A DNA stretch of 64,000 nt from Haematococcus lacustris (taxonomy: Eukaryota; Chlorophyta; Chlorophyceae; Chlamydomonadales; Haematococcaceae), in assembly GCA_030144725.1 (NCBI GenBank), contig JASKMD010000021.1, forward strand, positions 2,606,277 through 2,670,276, read 5' to 3'. The position numbers and the translations under genes were made by a program. Under the pieces are notes generated by a model. The model worked only from the letters and a program-made list of their open reading frames with translations, had not been told where the DNA came from and ran no database searches. This document shows positions 31,181 through 43,854 of this stretch, one piece after another (the first letter of the stretch is position 1; each line of letters opens with the position of its first letter).

Positions 31181-31994
31181 GACGCGAAAAGCCGAAGCAA
31201 CCTGGAGGGCCACAGGCGCAGGAAACACGCGAGCTTGAGACGGGCACAAACTAAGGGTCAAGCGCACTGGTTGAGCACTTAACTCAGCCTTCCCCCATTG
31301 ACCCGGGGGCTAGGCTTGGTTCTCAGGTACGCCGGCTCGCACTGAATTCAGTGGAGCAAACCCCGGCGGTGGGCCTCCGACCGTTGTCGTCTCCTTGGCA
31401 GTGACGCGACAGGCGCCGGCAGAAGGCGAGGCACGCGGCGGGAAGGAGGAAGCGGGGGAGAAGGAGAAGAGGGTGAGGGAAGGGCAGGTGGGCGGAAGCT
31501 GCAGCGGTTGAGGCGGTTGCCTCAGAAAACCGATAGCGCTGTAGGCTCCCGCGAACTGCTGGCTGTGGTTCGCACAAGAAGCGACAGCAGCTGCACACAG
31601 CGATAGCAGGAAAGGACCTGCGGCTGGAAAGGCTGCTGGAGGCGGTTGGAGCGGTTACACCTGCGGCAGCTGCGAGGTAGCGGCGGCTGGGATGAGGCGC
31701 TCAGGTGGCGGCGCCTGAGAGAAACGGCTGCGGCTGGCGCAACCTGACAGACGTTATGAAGCGGAAAGCCGAAAAGAGCAAAAGCGCTGCTGGCGACCGC
31801 TGGCGGCTGCTGGCGGCTGCTGGCGGCTGGCTGTGGCTGAGAGCAGACAGACAGAGACGACCACACCACCTTAACGCAGCTCCTGCTCCTTGCTGATTAG
31901 CTGCTCCGCAGGCTGAAACTCGCGACTTGCTGCCTTAGCAACAAAAACTGCGAAACAACGCTCCTCCGGCTGCTCCTGCTGCAAAAACGCTAGC
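31181..31994 (-). other. LINE 5' leader (copy A1)
   Basis: About 0.8 kb between the ORF1 ATG and the 5' end; identical in layout to 40473-41100 plus 47148-47333 of copy 3. It is GC-rich with CTG/CGG-type short repeats (ggcggctgct, three times near 31802). Internal promoters are common in LINE leaders, but no specific motif can be named. No gene is seen here. Confidence 0.6.
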
Positions 31995-32494
31995 TTTTGG
32001 GGGGGGGAGGAGCATTACAAGAGAGAGAGTGAGACTAAAGAAAAGAAGAAAAGAGAAGACTACACAAACAAACAAAGTACTCCCATACACGATCCCCAAG
32101 CACCCCACCCAAACACAGCGGTCCACACACCCCAAGCAAAGGTCCACACAACCCAAGCAAAGGTCCACACAACCCAAGCAACCCCCTCCCTAGGATAACG
32201 TCAAGACACTCCCTCACACCACCGCCCTCCCCCCTAGCTCTGCACACCTCCTCAGACCCTCCCCACAGAACTACCCACACGAGACTAAGCCGCGCCCCTC
32301 GACCTGAAACCTAGAACCCTACCCCCAACGCTCAAACCAAGACCACCTAAGCCCCCGGTCCCCTGACACCCAGACAACCCCCCGAAGCCTAGCCCACCCC
32401 ACCCACCGAACGCCCTAAGCCCCCACCAGCAACCCTGCAGCTCAGGCTGGCTCGAGGGGGAAGGGGACGGGCAACTGCAAGGAGAGGCGAACCA

Positions 32495-34488
32495 CTAGCT
32501 CTCCCCCCCCCTTCGCCCTGCCCTCTCATGCCTAGGCCTCCCTGCTGCCCTCTCCTCCTCCACTCCTCCTGCCCCAACCCTCCCCTCTGCCCCCTCCTGC
32601 CCTCCCCTCCGCTCCCTCCTAGGCTGCTTGGCAAAGCAGGCCCCCAACGCTTCGGGCCACAGCTGGTCGAAGTGGGCAGCGTCCAGCTCCGGGTCCTTGC
32701 CCTTGAACCAGGGGAGCCGCTCCTCCACATCCCTGCCCTGTTGCTCCCGCTCCCCCGCTGCCCCCTGGCCTGCCACCTGCTGCGCGCTGGCCTCCCACTT
32801 GAGCTCCAGCTCCCTCAGGGCTCCATCAGCCACCGCTGCCACCTCCGGTTCGCCCGCTGCCCGGGGGCGCACACCCCACAGCGCTGGCCACAGGCCCCCA
32901 CCTGGTGGGTATAGGGGGTCGGCACTGACGCGCTGGAGCTGGTGGAGGCGCACCCTGGCATGCTTGACAGAGAAGTCCAGCAGGGTGGTGGTGCCCATGC
33001 CCCACACCTGAGGGTCCAGCTGCAGGTGAGCCCAGGGGCCCAAGAGCCACTCCTCCTTAGGCCAGGTGCCAGGCTCCTCCTCAGCTGGGTCGGCAGCCTG
33101 CCCTCCCGCCCCTCACCCTGCTCCCCTACGCCCTCCACCTCCTCCACGCCCTCGCCCCCTGCCCCTGCCCCGCCCCCTTGCCCGCCCCCCGCCCCTGCCA
33201 ACCGCCCTGGCTCCTCCTTGCTCCGGCCCTTGAGCCTGCTCCTGCGCCTCATGACGCTGGGCGGGTAGAGGGCGGAGGTGGGTGGCTCGCTCCTCCGGAG
33301 TCAGCCTGTAGCTGGGCTTGTTGAGCCGGGCCACCGCAGCTGGCTCCAAGGCCGCCCCTCCCTCCGCCCAGAAAGCCCCTAGGGGCCCCTGCCCTGTGGG
33401 GTCTAGGGGGTAGAGGCGGCCGTTGGGGCCCACCCAGTGGGAGGGCTGGAGCAGGGGGGTGCGCCGCATCACAAACCCCACCCCTGGCCCAACCCTCAGG
33501 CACTCCCACTCCGGCTGTGGAGGCTGCAGGCGGTCCACCATGCCCTGCCAGGGCTCGGGGAGGCAAGCCCTGACCAGGTCCGCAACCCAACGGGCCTCCC
33601 CCTCCAGCTGGGGGCTGTGGAGGGCCTCCCTCACGTGGCGGACGTGGGTCCAACCCTGCTCAGCTGCTGCCTCCCTAGCTGCTGGGTTCATGCGGACTTG
33701 CGCGTTGTACCACAGCGGCTCCGCCAGCACCGAGAAGAAGGACTGGCTAGCGGGGGGCACCGCACGGAACAGCTTCAGCTCAGCCAGGGCCGCTACGTGA
33801 GCTTGCAGCCGCGGGCTGATGCCTCGCGAGGGGGGGGCGGTGGGGTCGGTGATGACCCACGTGCTGAGGCCGTGGAGGTGTCTACTAGCAGGCTGTGGGT
33901 CGAAGGCTGCCAGGGACGAACCCGGGGCGACCAGAGCTGGGCCAGCATCTTCGCCAGCATGGCCGTGCTGGTGACCCCCAGGTCGGGAAGCCCCACCCCT
34001 CGCTCCCCCGGGGCATCACGCAGATGGCCTTGCTAGGGTAGAGGCGGCTGCTGTTGGGGCTGTGTTCCTAAGGCAGGTCCGAGGCTGCCACAAAGCGATT
34101 GACAGTTCCCGTCTCTGACCCGATCGAGCACCACGATGGTGAGGTTGTCCGCATACTCCTTGGAGGGGAGCGCGGGGGTCAGGGAGGCCCTGTGCATGGC
34201 CAGAGGGCTGGAGGGGATGGTGGGGTGGCTGATGCGGCCTGCCAGCTGGGGCGAGCTGAGGTAGCTGACCAGCGGCTGGAGCACGATGCACCAATAGAGC
34301 GGGGAGGCCCCGCTGCCCTGCAGCAGCCCCGACGCAAGGGGGAAGCTGTCGGTGAGGTGGCCGAGGGCGATGATGCCGGTCAGGAACTCAGCCAGCGGGG
34401 CAGGGTCAGCGGTGTCTGCCAGGGCCTCTCGCAACATGGCCCGCAGCGGCCGCCCCAGCTCCACCCACAGCCGGTCATAGACCTCCAT
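32495..34488 (-). pseudogene. LINE ORF2 C-terminal remnants, copy 3
   Basis: Frame pieces remain: the RT tail with YADN (34033-34488), the LPDLGV region (33793-33996), the post-thumb C-terminus (33113-33760), and the post-TGA extension (32495-33043). They are separated by deletions and frameshifts and cannot form one protein. Junction GACGGGAA/CTGTCAA marks the loss of the palm-thumb linker region. Confidence 0.75.
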
Positions 34489-34512
34489 GGGCAGCCCATC
34501 TAGCCCCGGGGC

Positions 34513-35652
34513 CTACTGCACCTCAGCCTCCCCCTCTCGCTCCACCCGCACCAGCTGCCGCACGAGGTGAGCCCTGGCCACTGCAGCCGCCTTCTCCCTG
34601 CGCTGCTGCAGGTCACGCAGCGCGCGGCGCTGGGCCCGCAGGAAGAGCTGGGCCCGCATGGCCATGCCCTGCTTGATGCGGGCCCACCTGGCCCTGTGCC
34701 CATCCCTAGGCAGCCCCAGCTGACTCGCAGCCTCGTGGTGATGTGCTTCTGCCTGGAGGAAGTCCTTGAGGCAGTCCAGCAGGTCAGGGTTGTCAAGGTG
34801 GGCGGGGTGCAGCTGCCAGGGAGCGGGGACGGTGAGAGGCAGGTCGGGGGGGCACACTGCCACTGACACGGGCCGGTGGTCGGTGGGCACTGGCAGCACC
34901 CCCTGGATGGCGTTGTCCATCTGCCACTGCACCAACTCCTCCGAGATGTACCACCGGTCGAGGCGCGCACCCGTCTGCCAATGCTCGCTGCAGTGGGTGA
35001 GGTCTCTCTTGAAGGGGTGCAGATGGCGCCACGGGTCCACCAACCCCCGCTCACCGACCAGCTGCCGCAGCTGCTCCGCCCCCTGGCCCCGGCTGCCCAC
35101 CCAGGCCTCCCCATGCTGCGAGCCCTGCGGGATGCCCACTCTGTCCACGGGGGCTAGGATGCAGTTGAAGTCGCCCCCCATGAGGAGGAGGCGGCGGTCG
35201 GCGGCTGGCGGCAGGCAAGCGGGGAGGCACTCTGCGTAGAACGCTGGCCGCTCTGCCTGCTGCGCCGGGGCGTACACGCACACTAGGGACACCGGCCTGC
35301 CTGCGAGCTCCCCGTCTACCCGCAGCACCCGCCCCTGGGCCCCCTCTGCCTGCAGCTGCACCTGGGTGCACCCCCGGAGGATGGTGGAGGGCTTGACCAA
35401 CACCAGACAGCCTTGGGAGCTGCCGGTGCCAGGGGTGTAAAACCACTGCCCCCGCCAGGCGGGCTTGGCTCCCGAGTGGGCTTCTGCCCACTGCCACACG
35501 CTCTCCGCCCTATGGCACTCTTGGAGGAACACCACTTGCGCCGGGCTGTCAGCGGCCCAGTCAAGCAGGGCCTGCAGTTTGTGCGGCTGGGCAAGGCCCT
35601 GCACGTTAAGGGTGACTGCCAAGAATCTGGCGGCCACACCTGGGCGCTGCAT
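34513..35652 (-). pseudogene. LINE ORF2 N-terminal part, endonuclease only, copy 3
   Basis: 379 codons from the ATG at 35652 cover the complete apurinic endonuclease (E45, Y128, D161, N163, D232, D258-H259). They end at a TAG created at the deletion junction (GTGCAG TAG GCC, where sister copies have GTGCAG GAG GCC). Only an endonuclease fragment could be made. ORF1 upstream ends with TAG CC ATG, as in A1. Confidence 0.85.
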
Positions 35653-35654
35653 GG

Positions 35655-37338
35655 CTAGTCCTGGCTTGCCCCCGCGCGGGCTACGCGTGTGTAGAGGAGG
35701 GTGGGTGGGCTGGGAAGGGGAGGCGGACCGGGCAAAGGGGGTGGGCCGGGGATAGGGGCTGGAGTGGCCTCAATGCAGGCCAACTTGGCCCCCGGGCGGC
35801 GCAGGCGGACCCGAGGCTCACGGGAATAGATGGCCAGCGGGGGCCGCAGGGGCAGAGGACCGAGCTGCTCGACCTCCTCCCCAGGCTGAGCTGCCTGCTC
35901 GGGCTGCTGCCGCTTAGGCACCCTCAACCTCCCCTCCCGGGGCCCTGCTGACTCAACTACAGGGCTATCACAGGAGGCCCCCAGCGAGCTGGCCAGGCTA
36001 GCAGAGGGGCTGAGCAACCCGTAGCGGCGCACGTGAGGGGACCCATGGCCAAGCTGCGCAGCACGCTGCCTGCCAGCTTGCTGGTGCCCTGCACGCCGTG
36101 CCTCCCACTCCTCAGAGCTGGAACCGGAAGAGGGAATGCCATACCGGCGCCGGCTAGGCCCCCCTCTGGCTGGCTGGGTAGCTGGCTGCGTGTTGCCTCG
36201 CCTCGACCTACACTGAGCCACCCGCTGCCGCTCCTCCCGCCTAGCCCTCCTGTCATCCGGGGAGGGGCGCGGAGGTGCCCTCGCGGCGGTGTCAAGCCAG
36301 CGGGGAGGCTGACTACCCTGCAGCTCACAGGGCCCAACCCGCACCGTGCCGAGCCGGGTGCCCAGCCCGGTGGAGGGACCAAGCTCCTGGGCTGGGAGAT
36401 GGGCAACTGCGCCAGGCCCCGTGACCTCCGTGCGGCAAGAGGCGGTGGGGGCCGCTGCCTCGGCGTCCATGGGGTCAAGGGAGGGAGAGCTGGCGGAAGG
36501 TTCCCCACCCACCCACTGCCCGGCTGCGGCTAGGCCCCTAGCTGTGGCATCTCTCAGCTTACGGGCAGCGAGCTTGCCCTTGGAGGCCAGCACCGCGCCC
36601 TTAAAGAGGGCCTTGCCCAGCAACCCCAAGTGCCCCGGGGAGCGCGGAGAGGCTGATGGGGGAATACCGGCAAGGGAGCCAGAGGCAACAGACCCCTCAA
36701 GAGGCACGGGATGGACAGCGGGAGGAATAACAAGGGGGGGAGGGGCGGCCCAAGGGGGGTTCAGGGGGGCAGAGAGCTGTTGGGGGGAAAGAGGGATGTG
36801 GGGGAGATGCACCCCTCGGGGTGGGACAGAGCAAGGCGCATGCGCTCGGGACACAAAAGCCCCCTGGGCGCTGGGCTGGAAGGTGGTGGGCGTTGGAAAG
36901 AGGGTAGAGAGCACGGGCCGGGTAAGGCGTGGGCGATCCAAAACCATCGGAGAAGGCACGGCCCCAGCCCTAGCCCCAGCCCCAGCCCCAGCCCCAGCCC
37001 CAGCCCCAGCCCCAGCCCCAGCCCCAGCCCCAGCCCCAGCCCCAGCCCCAGCCCCAGCCCCAGCCCCAGCCCCAGCCCCAGCCCCAGCCCCAGCCCCAGC
37101 CCCAGCCCCAGCCCCAGCCCCAGCCCCAGCCCCAGCCCCAGCCCCAGCCCCAGCCCCAGCCCCAGCCCCAGCCCCAGCCCCAGCCCCAGCCCCAGCCCCA
37201 GCCCCAGTCCCAGCCCCAGCCCCAGCCCCAGCCCCAGCCCCAGCCCCAGCCCCAGCCCCAGCCTCAGCCCCAGCCCCAGCCCCAGCCCCAGCCCCAGCCC
37301 CAGCCCCAGCCCCGGCCCCAGCCCGCTGCTGCTGCTGG

Positions 37339-37375
<37 letters not shown>

Positions 37376-40300
37376 GGTGCTGTTGCCGCTGCTGCTGCTG
37401 CTGTTGCTGTTGCTGCTGCGCTACAGGCACCAACCTCGCCCCCTCTGTGCCAGCAGTGCCACCCCCTGCTGAGGTGCGCTGGTGAGGTGTGGCGGCAGCC
37501 TGGGGCTGACTAGCTGTGATAGCCCTGCCGTCCAGCGACTGTGCCCCTCCGCAGTCGGGCCGAGAGGCCTCGTCTTGGGTAGAAGCGGGTGAGGCTGAGG
37601 GGGAGGGGAGGAGAGCTGATAGCAGCTCCGGCTGAGGGACAAGGGTGCTCCTACCGGCTCGGAGGGCCCTGCTAGCGGCGGAGAACACGACGGCTAGAGC
37701 CTTGCCCCCCACATCCCCCGACTTACGTCCGGTGGAGTTGGTCATGTCCATGCGGGGAAGAAGGGACCTCCTGCCTCGTGTAGGAGCTGCTGCACCGCCA
37801 AGCTGGAAAGGCCGACTCGCAGGCCCCTGAGCAGTGGAGGGGGCGGCTGGGCTGCTCGGAGACAGACCCTGCGCCTCTTTCTCCCCCGGCTGCGCTGACT
37901 CACCCCTTGAGCACACCCGGGCAGCCCAGGACGGGCCCAGCCACGGAGTCCCCCCAGAAAGCTCTGCTGTAGCTGGGCCCCAAGAGCTATCGAACCGGGA
38001 AGGCCTCCCACGGGGCGGAGCAGACGGGTGGATCCCGAGACCCTTGAGCCCTGGCCCTCTAGCCCCCGATTCATCCCCTGCCCCCGCTACAGCCTCTTTC
38101 CCCGCCCCCGCTCCCACCCCAGGGCTGTGCTGCTGCTGCTGCTGCTGGGCCACCTGGGCGCCCTGCGCCACCCGGGCCCCCTCATCCCCAGCTGTGCCAC
38201 CCCCATCTGAGGTGCGCTGGAGGGGGGCGACAGCAGCTGAGGCAGGGTTAGGGTCTCGGGAGGTAGGGCTGTGCTGCTGCCGCTGCTGGGCCACCTGGAC
38301 GCCCTGCGCCACCCGGGCCCCCTCATCCCCAGCCGTGCCACCCCCAACAGAGGTGCGCTGGAGGGGGGCAGCAGCAGCTGAAGCAGGGTGAGGGCCCCGG
38401 GAGGTAGGGCTATGCAGCGTCTGCTGCTGCTGAGCACCCTGGGCGCCCTGCGCCACCCGGGCCCCCTCATCCCCAGCTGTGCCACCCCCATCTGAGGTGC
38501 GCTGGAGGGGGGCGGCAGTAGCTGAGGCAGGGTCAGGGTCCCGGGAGGTAGGGCTGTGCTGCTGCCGCTGCTGGGCCACCTGGGCGCCCTGCGCTACCCG
38601 GGCCCCCTCATCCCCAGCCGTGCCACCCCCAACTGAGGTGCGCTGGAGGGGGGCGGCAGCAGCTGAGGCAGGGTGAGGGCCTCGGGACGTAGGGCTATGC
38701 AGCGTCTGCTGCTGCTGAGCACCCTGGGCGCCCTGCGCCACCCGGGCCCCCTCATCCCCAGCTGTGCCACCCCCATCTGAGGTGCGCTGGAGGGGGGCGG
38801 CAGCAGCTGAGGCAGGGTCAAGGTCCCGGGAGGTAGGGCTGTGCTGCTGCCGCTGCTGGGCCACCTGGGCGCCCTGCGCCACCCGGGCCCCCTCATCCCC
38901 AGCTGTGCCACCCCCAACTGAGGTGCGCTGGAGGGGGGCGGCAGCAGCTGAGGGAGGGTCAGGGTCCCGGGAGGTAGGGCTGTGCTGCTGCCGCTGCTGG
39001 GCCACCTGGGCGCCCTGCGCCACCCGGGCCCCCTCATCCCCAGCTGTGCCACCCCCATCTGAGGTGCGCTGGAGGGGGGCGGCAGCAGCTGAGGTAGGGT
39101 GAGGGAGGGTGAGGGAGGGTGAGGGAGGGTGAGGGAGGGTGAGGGAGGGAGGGAGGGAGGGTGAGGGTGAGGGAGGGGGAGGTAGAGCTGGGGGGTCACC
39201 TGGTGACTTGGTAGGGGGCTGATCAGGGTGTGGTGGGGGATGTTGAGCAAGGGGGGGTGGAGGAGGTAGAGCAAGGGGGTCATCAGGTGGCTGGGAAGGG
39301 AGCTGGGCAGGGGGCTGAGGAGGAGGATGGAAAGGGGGAGGGGGGGGAGGTTGAGCAAGGGTGTCACCTGGTGGTTGGGTATGGGGCTGGGCAGGGGGTG
39401 GAGGGGGAGATAGAGCAGGTGGGTCACCTGGTGGCTGGGCAGGGGGTGGTGGGGGGGGTTGAGCAGGGGGAGGTGGGGGAGGTTGAGCAGGGGGAGGCGG
39501 GGGAGGATGAACGGGGGGTCCACCAGGAGGCTGGGCTGGTGGCTGGGCAGGGGGTTGGGGAGGAGGATGGGCAGGGGGAGGCGGGGGAGGTTGAGCAGGG
39601 GGGTCACCTGGTGGCTGCGCAGGGGCCTGAGCAGGGGGGGGTCCTTGGTCGAGCAGAGGCTGCGTGTCCCCCCACAGCTGCAGGATCTGCAGCTTGCCCC
39701 AGCCAGAAGGAGTGGCATACACCTCAGGCAGCAGGGCTAGCTTTGGGTCCCCTAGAGGGGGCACCACGACAGCCTCCACTATGGCCCCGTTACCCCCAGG
39801 CGACCCCCAGAAACTGCTTGTGCGGGAATGGGCACCCAGCCGCTCGCTGAGCACGACTGCTGTGTGCAGGTCCAGGGCCTCCGGCAAGCCCGCTGTTGGG
39901 GCCGGGCTGACCTTGTACCCCACTGCCTTGAGCACCCCCTCTACCAGACCCTCCCTAGACGCCAGGGGGTAGTGGTGGTGGAAAACCAGCTTGACTGCAC
40001 CTGGGGGGGGGCCATGGTCCATGGGCTCCACGGGCACACGCACGTTCCGGCCAAAGAGAGGCATCTCCAACCACGGCTGGGAGATGAACTGGGAGTCCAA
40101 GGCCCTTCCCTCCATGCTGGCTGCATCATGCACGACCACCAAGCTGTAGAGGGGGTGGCCTGCAGTGTGGAGGGTGGAGAGGGAGGCAACAGCACTGCCA
40201 TGCCGCTGTTTGTGAGCCAGCAGGGCTGTGCTGCAAGTCTCCGCGAGAGCCCAGGCATCTTCATAAGGGGCAGGCAGCAGGGGGTTGAGTTGTTGGAGCC

Positions 40301-40472
40301 GCAGCAGCTCTTTGCTGGCGACGCGCCCGATAGGCATGAGCCATGCCATGGGCCCGCCGACCAGGGGCTCAAAAAGGGGAGGGCATGGGTCCCGGGACAA
40401 GAGAGGGGCCCGGGACCACGCAAAGTGCCGAAAGACAGGCACAAGCTGCTGCGATCTGCAGCTGGCCTCCAT
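35655..40472 (-). CDS. LINE ORF1, intact copy, 1605 aa
   Basis: I chose the ATG at 40472 (context cgcgtcATGGAGG). The frame is open about 30 codons farther, but without an ATG. Order of regions: a globular N-terminal part of about 290 residues (contains [13 protein letters not shown] and [12 protein letters not shown]; family unknown), a Pro-rich tract (PPPPPAQPP repeats), seven 47-residue repeats ([20 protein letters not shown]), a Gly/Ser/Ala-rich linker, polyglutamine, about 60 Ala-Gly dipeptides, and a basic C-terminal third with [20 protein letters not shown] and [17 protein letters not shown]. It stops at TAG 35655-35657, two bases before the ORF2 ATG. The presumed role is binding element RNA in the retrotransposition particle, by analogy with other L1-type LINEs. 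No RRM or CCHC motif is visible. Confidence 0.8.
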
Positions 40473-41480
40473 GACGCGAAAAGCCGAAGCAACCTGGAGG
40501 GCCACAGGCGCAGGCAACACGCGAGCTTGAGACGGGCACAAACTAAGGGTCAAGCGCACTGGTTGAGCACTTAACTCAGCCTTCCCCCATTGACCCGGGG
40601 GCTAGGCTTGGTTCTCAGGTACGCCGGCTCGCACTGAATTCAGTGGAGCAAACCCCGGCGGTGGGCCTCCGACCGTTGTCGTCTCCTTGGCAGTGACGCG
40701 ACAGGCGCCGGCAGAAGGCGAGGCACGCGGCGGGAAGGAGGAAGCGGGGGAGAAGGAGAAGAGGGTGAGGGAAGGACAGGTGGGCGGAAGCTGCAGCGGT
40801 TGAGGCGGTTGCCTCAGAAAACCGATAGCGCTGTAGGCTCCCGCGAACTGCTGGCTGTGGTTCGCACAAGAAGCGACAGCAGCTGCACACAGCGATAGCA
40901 GGAAAGGACCTGCGGCTGGAAAGGCTGCTGGAGGCGGTTGGAGCGGTTACACCTGCGGCAGCTGCGAGGTAGCGGCGGCTGGGATGAGGCGCTCAGGTGG
41001 CGGCGCCTGAGAGAAACGGCTGCGGCTGGCGCAACCTGACAGACGTTATGAAGCGGAAAGCCGAAAAGAGCAAAAGCGCTGCTGGCGACCGCTGGCGGCT
41101 CAATCAAGTCTCCCGGTAAAAGTTCCCCCTGTACGGGGGAAGTTTGTTGGCTGTAGATGGGGGAAGTTTTCAATTGCCCAACCGCGCTACTCGACAAGCA
41201 CGAGCGAATAGCAACCCACACTACAGCTTCCTGGCTTCCTCCGCATGCTTTGACGCGCAACCTTGACTGCCCAGAGGTGGTTAGGGGCGGGCGGTTACTG
41301 CCCAGCAAACGCAGCCAAACACCCGCCTGGACCGTTCTTATTACGATAAGCTCAAGCGCGCAGCCCAAAAGGGACTTGCCAAGGGAGCGGTTACAGGGGA
41401 TGTAGACAAGGCAAGCCGCATCCCCCACAACGCAGGCCAAATCCCCCACAACACCCAAAACTAGCGACGGACACATTGTC

Positions 41481-42287
41481 AGACGAGAAAACCGCAGCAG
41501 GAGCAGCACCTGCGTTCGGCAGCTTTTCTGCCTTGGCAGGAGCGCAGGGAGCGGTCAGATGCCGCTGCCCGTTCCAGTTCGGAGCAGCGCAAGCGGGAGT
41601 ATGTGGAGTCACAGCATCAGGAGCGCTTGGCAGCTCAAATGACAGCCCTGCAGTCAGCTATCAGCGAGGATTGGCAGCACCATGCTTGTGCCTCTGGTGC
41701 AACTAGACTAGAAGATTCCCCCCTGAAGCCACTTCAGGGGATGCAGGTGGAGTACATTAGCATGCAGGACCGATTCAAGTTGATGCTCCCTTGCGCTTCA
41801 TGCAATCAGTCGATCAGTCCCAACCCTATCTCATTCTTCTGCTGGCCTAGCAGCCAGACCCACGCTCAAACGTGGTATGATGTGAGAGTTTTGCGCTCCT
41901 ATGCCCGGATGCAAGGGTGTGGTGTCTCCATGGAAGGTCAGCCATCGCTAGTCACCTGCGCTGTAGACTGCGCCATGCGCCACCCATGCGTATCATGAAG
42001 TGTGTTTGTGTGTGCTGTCATGTAGCCTTCCTGGAGGCCCTCAACGCCGCTCACCATCCTTTGGCCTTGTACCCACCTCAGCAGATCAGAACAGACAGCT
42101 TCAGCCAGGCATTCTCTGACTACCTGCGGGCCATTGACCGGCTTCTCTCCATGCCCAGATTGTTGCAACAGCGCTCAGACCTACAGGCCCAACTCCCCAG
42201 AGGAGCATTCAGTGACCGTCCTATCTGTGCGCTCGTCCCAGGGAAGTGGTCGCATGCATCTGCTGCCATGCAGGAAAGCTGTGTGTG

Positions 42288-42318
<31 letters not shown>

Positions 42319-43450
42319 ACGACAATGGGTGTGTATGTGTGTGCGTGTGTGTGTGTGCATGCTGCAGGTGTGCCACAAGATGGCTACGTGCATTGTGTTG
42401 CTGGCGGTGCTTGCAACAAGCCCAGCAGCTATGCCGGTGTGGCCAAGGCCACCCGTAACCTAGAGCAGCACACAGATACCTACCTGGATCGTTGGAGGGC
42501 GCAGTGCAACAGCGGCATGACAGTGGGCAACTCTGTCTGGAGCATTTGCAGCGGCCAGAGCTACAACAGAGGCAACAGGAGCTGGAGCAGACGCAGCGGT
42601 AGTAGCAGCAAGATTGGCAGGCGTGGACAGTGAGGCACATGACTGCTGAACCTCGCTGTCCTATTCCAGGCCTGAAATCAGCAACATAACAGCCGGCCAG
42701 CCTTGTGCAGTGCGTGGTGTGGTTGGCTTTGTGTACTACCTCCTGGCATGGCATGCTGCATGCGACATGTTGCATCTCTACAATGACTTTGCCTGCCAGT
42801 TCAAGGTAGGTTGTGCGCCATGGTGATCCTGGTCGAAGGTCAAGTCTCAAGGTGTGTGTGGCATGGCAAGGGTGCAGAGTATGCAGAGTCTACAGGGTGA
42901 GGTGTGTCACAGTTGGTTCAGCGCGGTGTGTTGTAGGTACCGTACCCAGGTGGAGCAGCTCACCACAGTGTGCATGAGCTGGGGTTGCAACACGAGCGTA
43001 TGGGCCAGAGCGACAAGGACACGCGCGCAGCAAGCAACGCCATCAAGGCAAAGCTTAGGACAGCTCGTCAGCTTGTCAAAGAGGCAGCACTCTACCAGGC
43101 GCTAGGGAGTGGTGAGGATGCAGCAGCTGTGAGCATTATAGAGGAGCAGCTCCAGGCCATGGTGAGGGGTGAGCCAGCTCCATGAGCTGAGGCATCCACA
43201 GAAATCCCGCACTATGGGCGGCAGCTGCACCATTTGCGTGTCGAGCATAGCCGGCTGTTTGTCTGGCTGCAGCACATGATTGTTGTGTGCAAGGGGGCAT
43301 GCGGTGAGCCTGAGGCGCATGGCGAGGCTGAGTCAGGGCAGCTGCAGCAGTCATTGCACATAGGGCGGTTGTTCTATATCAAACAACACATGCAGCAGTA
43401 CCAAGACATGCTAATCAAGGCTGAGGGCATGCACATGAGCTTGGAGGGCA
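41481..43450 (+). pseudogene. KDZ (Kyakuja-Dileera-Zisupton) transposase, decayed
   Basis: DNA-cutting enzyme of KDZ transposons. Exon 41481-41936 has a coiled, basic N-terminus then a Cys-cluster region (LPCASCNQSISPNPISFFCW, then TWYDVRVLRSYARMQGCGVS). It is joined in phase through GT-AG to exon 42026-42280 (FLEALNAAHHPLALYPPQ) and exon 42368 onward (DGYVHCVAGGACNKPSSYAG). Further on, about 42660-42806 carries DMLHLYNDFACQFK, matching the YD-ACQ signature of KDZ catalytic cores. After an intron, about 42940-43185 is a helical tail (AKLRTARQLVKEAALYQALG). An in-frame TGA near 43183 precedes more family-like sequence (LRVEHSRLFVWLQHM, to about 43450), and the 42450-42660 stretch is frame-broken (TAG TAG). 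It is therefore inactive as it stands. Confidence 0.75.
42285..42360. repeat. (CAT)n and (TG)n microsatellites in an intron
   Basis: A catcatcat run is followed by tgtgtgcgtgtgtgtg, immediately before the acceptor gcatgctgcag of the next transposase exon. Confidence 0.8.
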
Positions 43451-43454
43451 GGGG

Positions 43455-43545
43455 CACTTGTAACACCCTTATTATTCCCTTGTACCATTTGTAACACCCT
43501 TGTACCACTTGTAACACCCTTGTAATTCCTTGTAACATGGTGGTC
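43455..43545. repeat. Short cttgtaacaccc repeats
   Basis: The motif tgtaacacccttgta recurs about four times with variable spacers (accatt, accact, att). No gene is seen between here and 44480 apart from the repeats listed next. Confidence 0.6.
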
Positions 43546-43854
43546 ATGTAATGCCATCCAACCAACCGCTTATGTGATCCCTAACCGTTGAGAGCTGACC
43601 TAACTATACGTCATTCCAGAGTCACCCGGTCCCAACCTCTACATACCATGCATGTAACCGGCCGCATCCCTAGGTGCCTAGCTCCTAAGTGGAGTAGAAG
43701 CTCTTTATTAACAATAGACAAGGCTATCCAAGCCAAATAAGAATGGCCGCGCTCAAGTTCAAAACCTGTAGCCTAAACACTGTTAGCACCGCCTTGCCTC
43801 CTAGGCTTGATCCCTAGCTAGCCCAGCCCAGCCCATCCTAACCTATCACTGTCA

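Larger units (their letters stand above)
15634..31994 (-). mobile_element. Full-length L1-type LINE, copy A1, with two nested insertions
   Basis: Transcribed leftward. The 3' end is CCTCCCCCCCCCAAAA (minus strand) at 15634; the 5' end at 31994 touches the tail of copy 3. Removing the 5482-bp element (25053-30534) and the 239-bp element (30930-31168), each with one 2-bp duplication, leaves about 10.6 kb: a leader of roughly 0.8 kb, ORF1, ORF2, an in-frame extension after a TGA, and a 3' UTR of about 0.5 kb. Arrangement and motifs place it with L1-like chlorophyte LINEs such as Zepp; the clade call is by motif only. Confidence 0.85.

Noticed and set aside
33990..35120. ORF2 deletions read as spliced introns (retrocopy of a spliced RNA)
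   Set aside because: One deletion starts GT but ends AC, another starts CG and ends CA; none fits GT-AG, so these are deletions.
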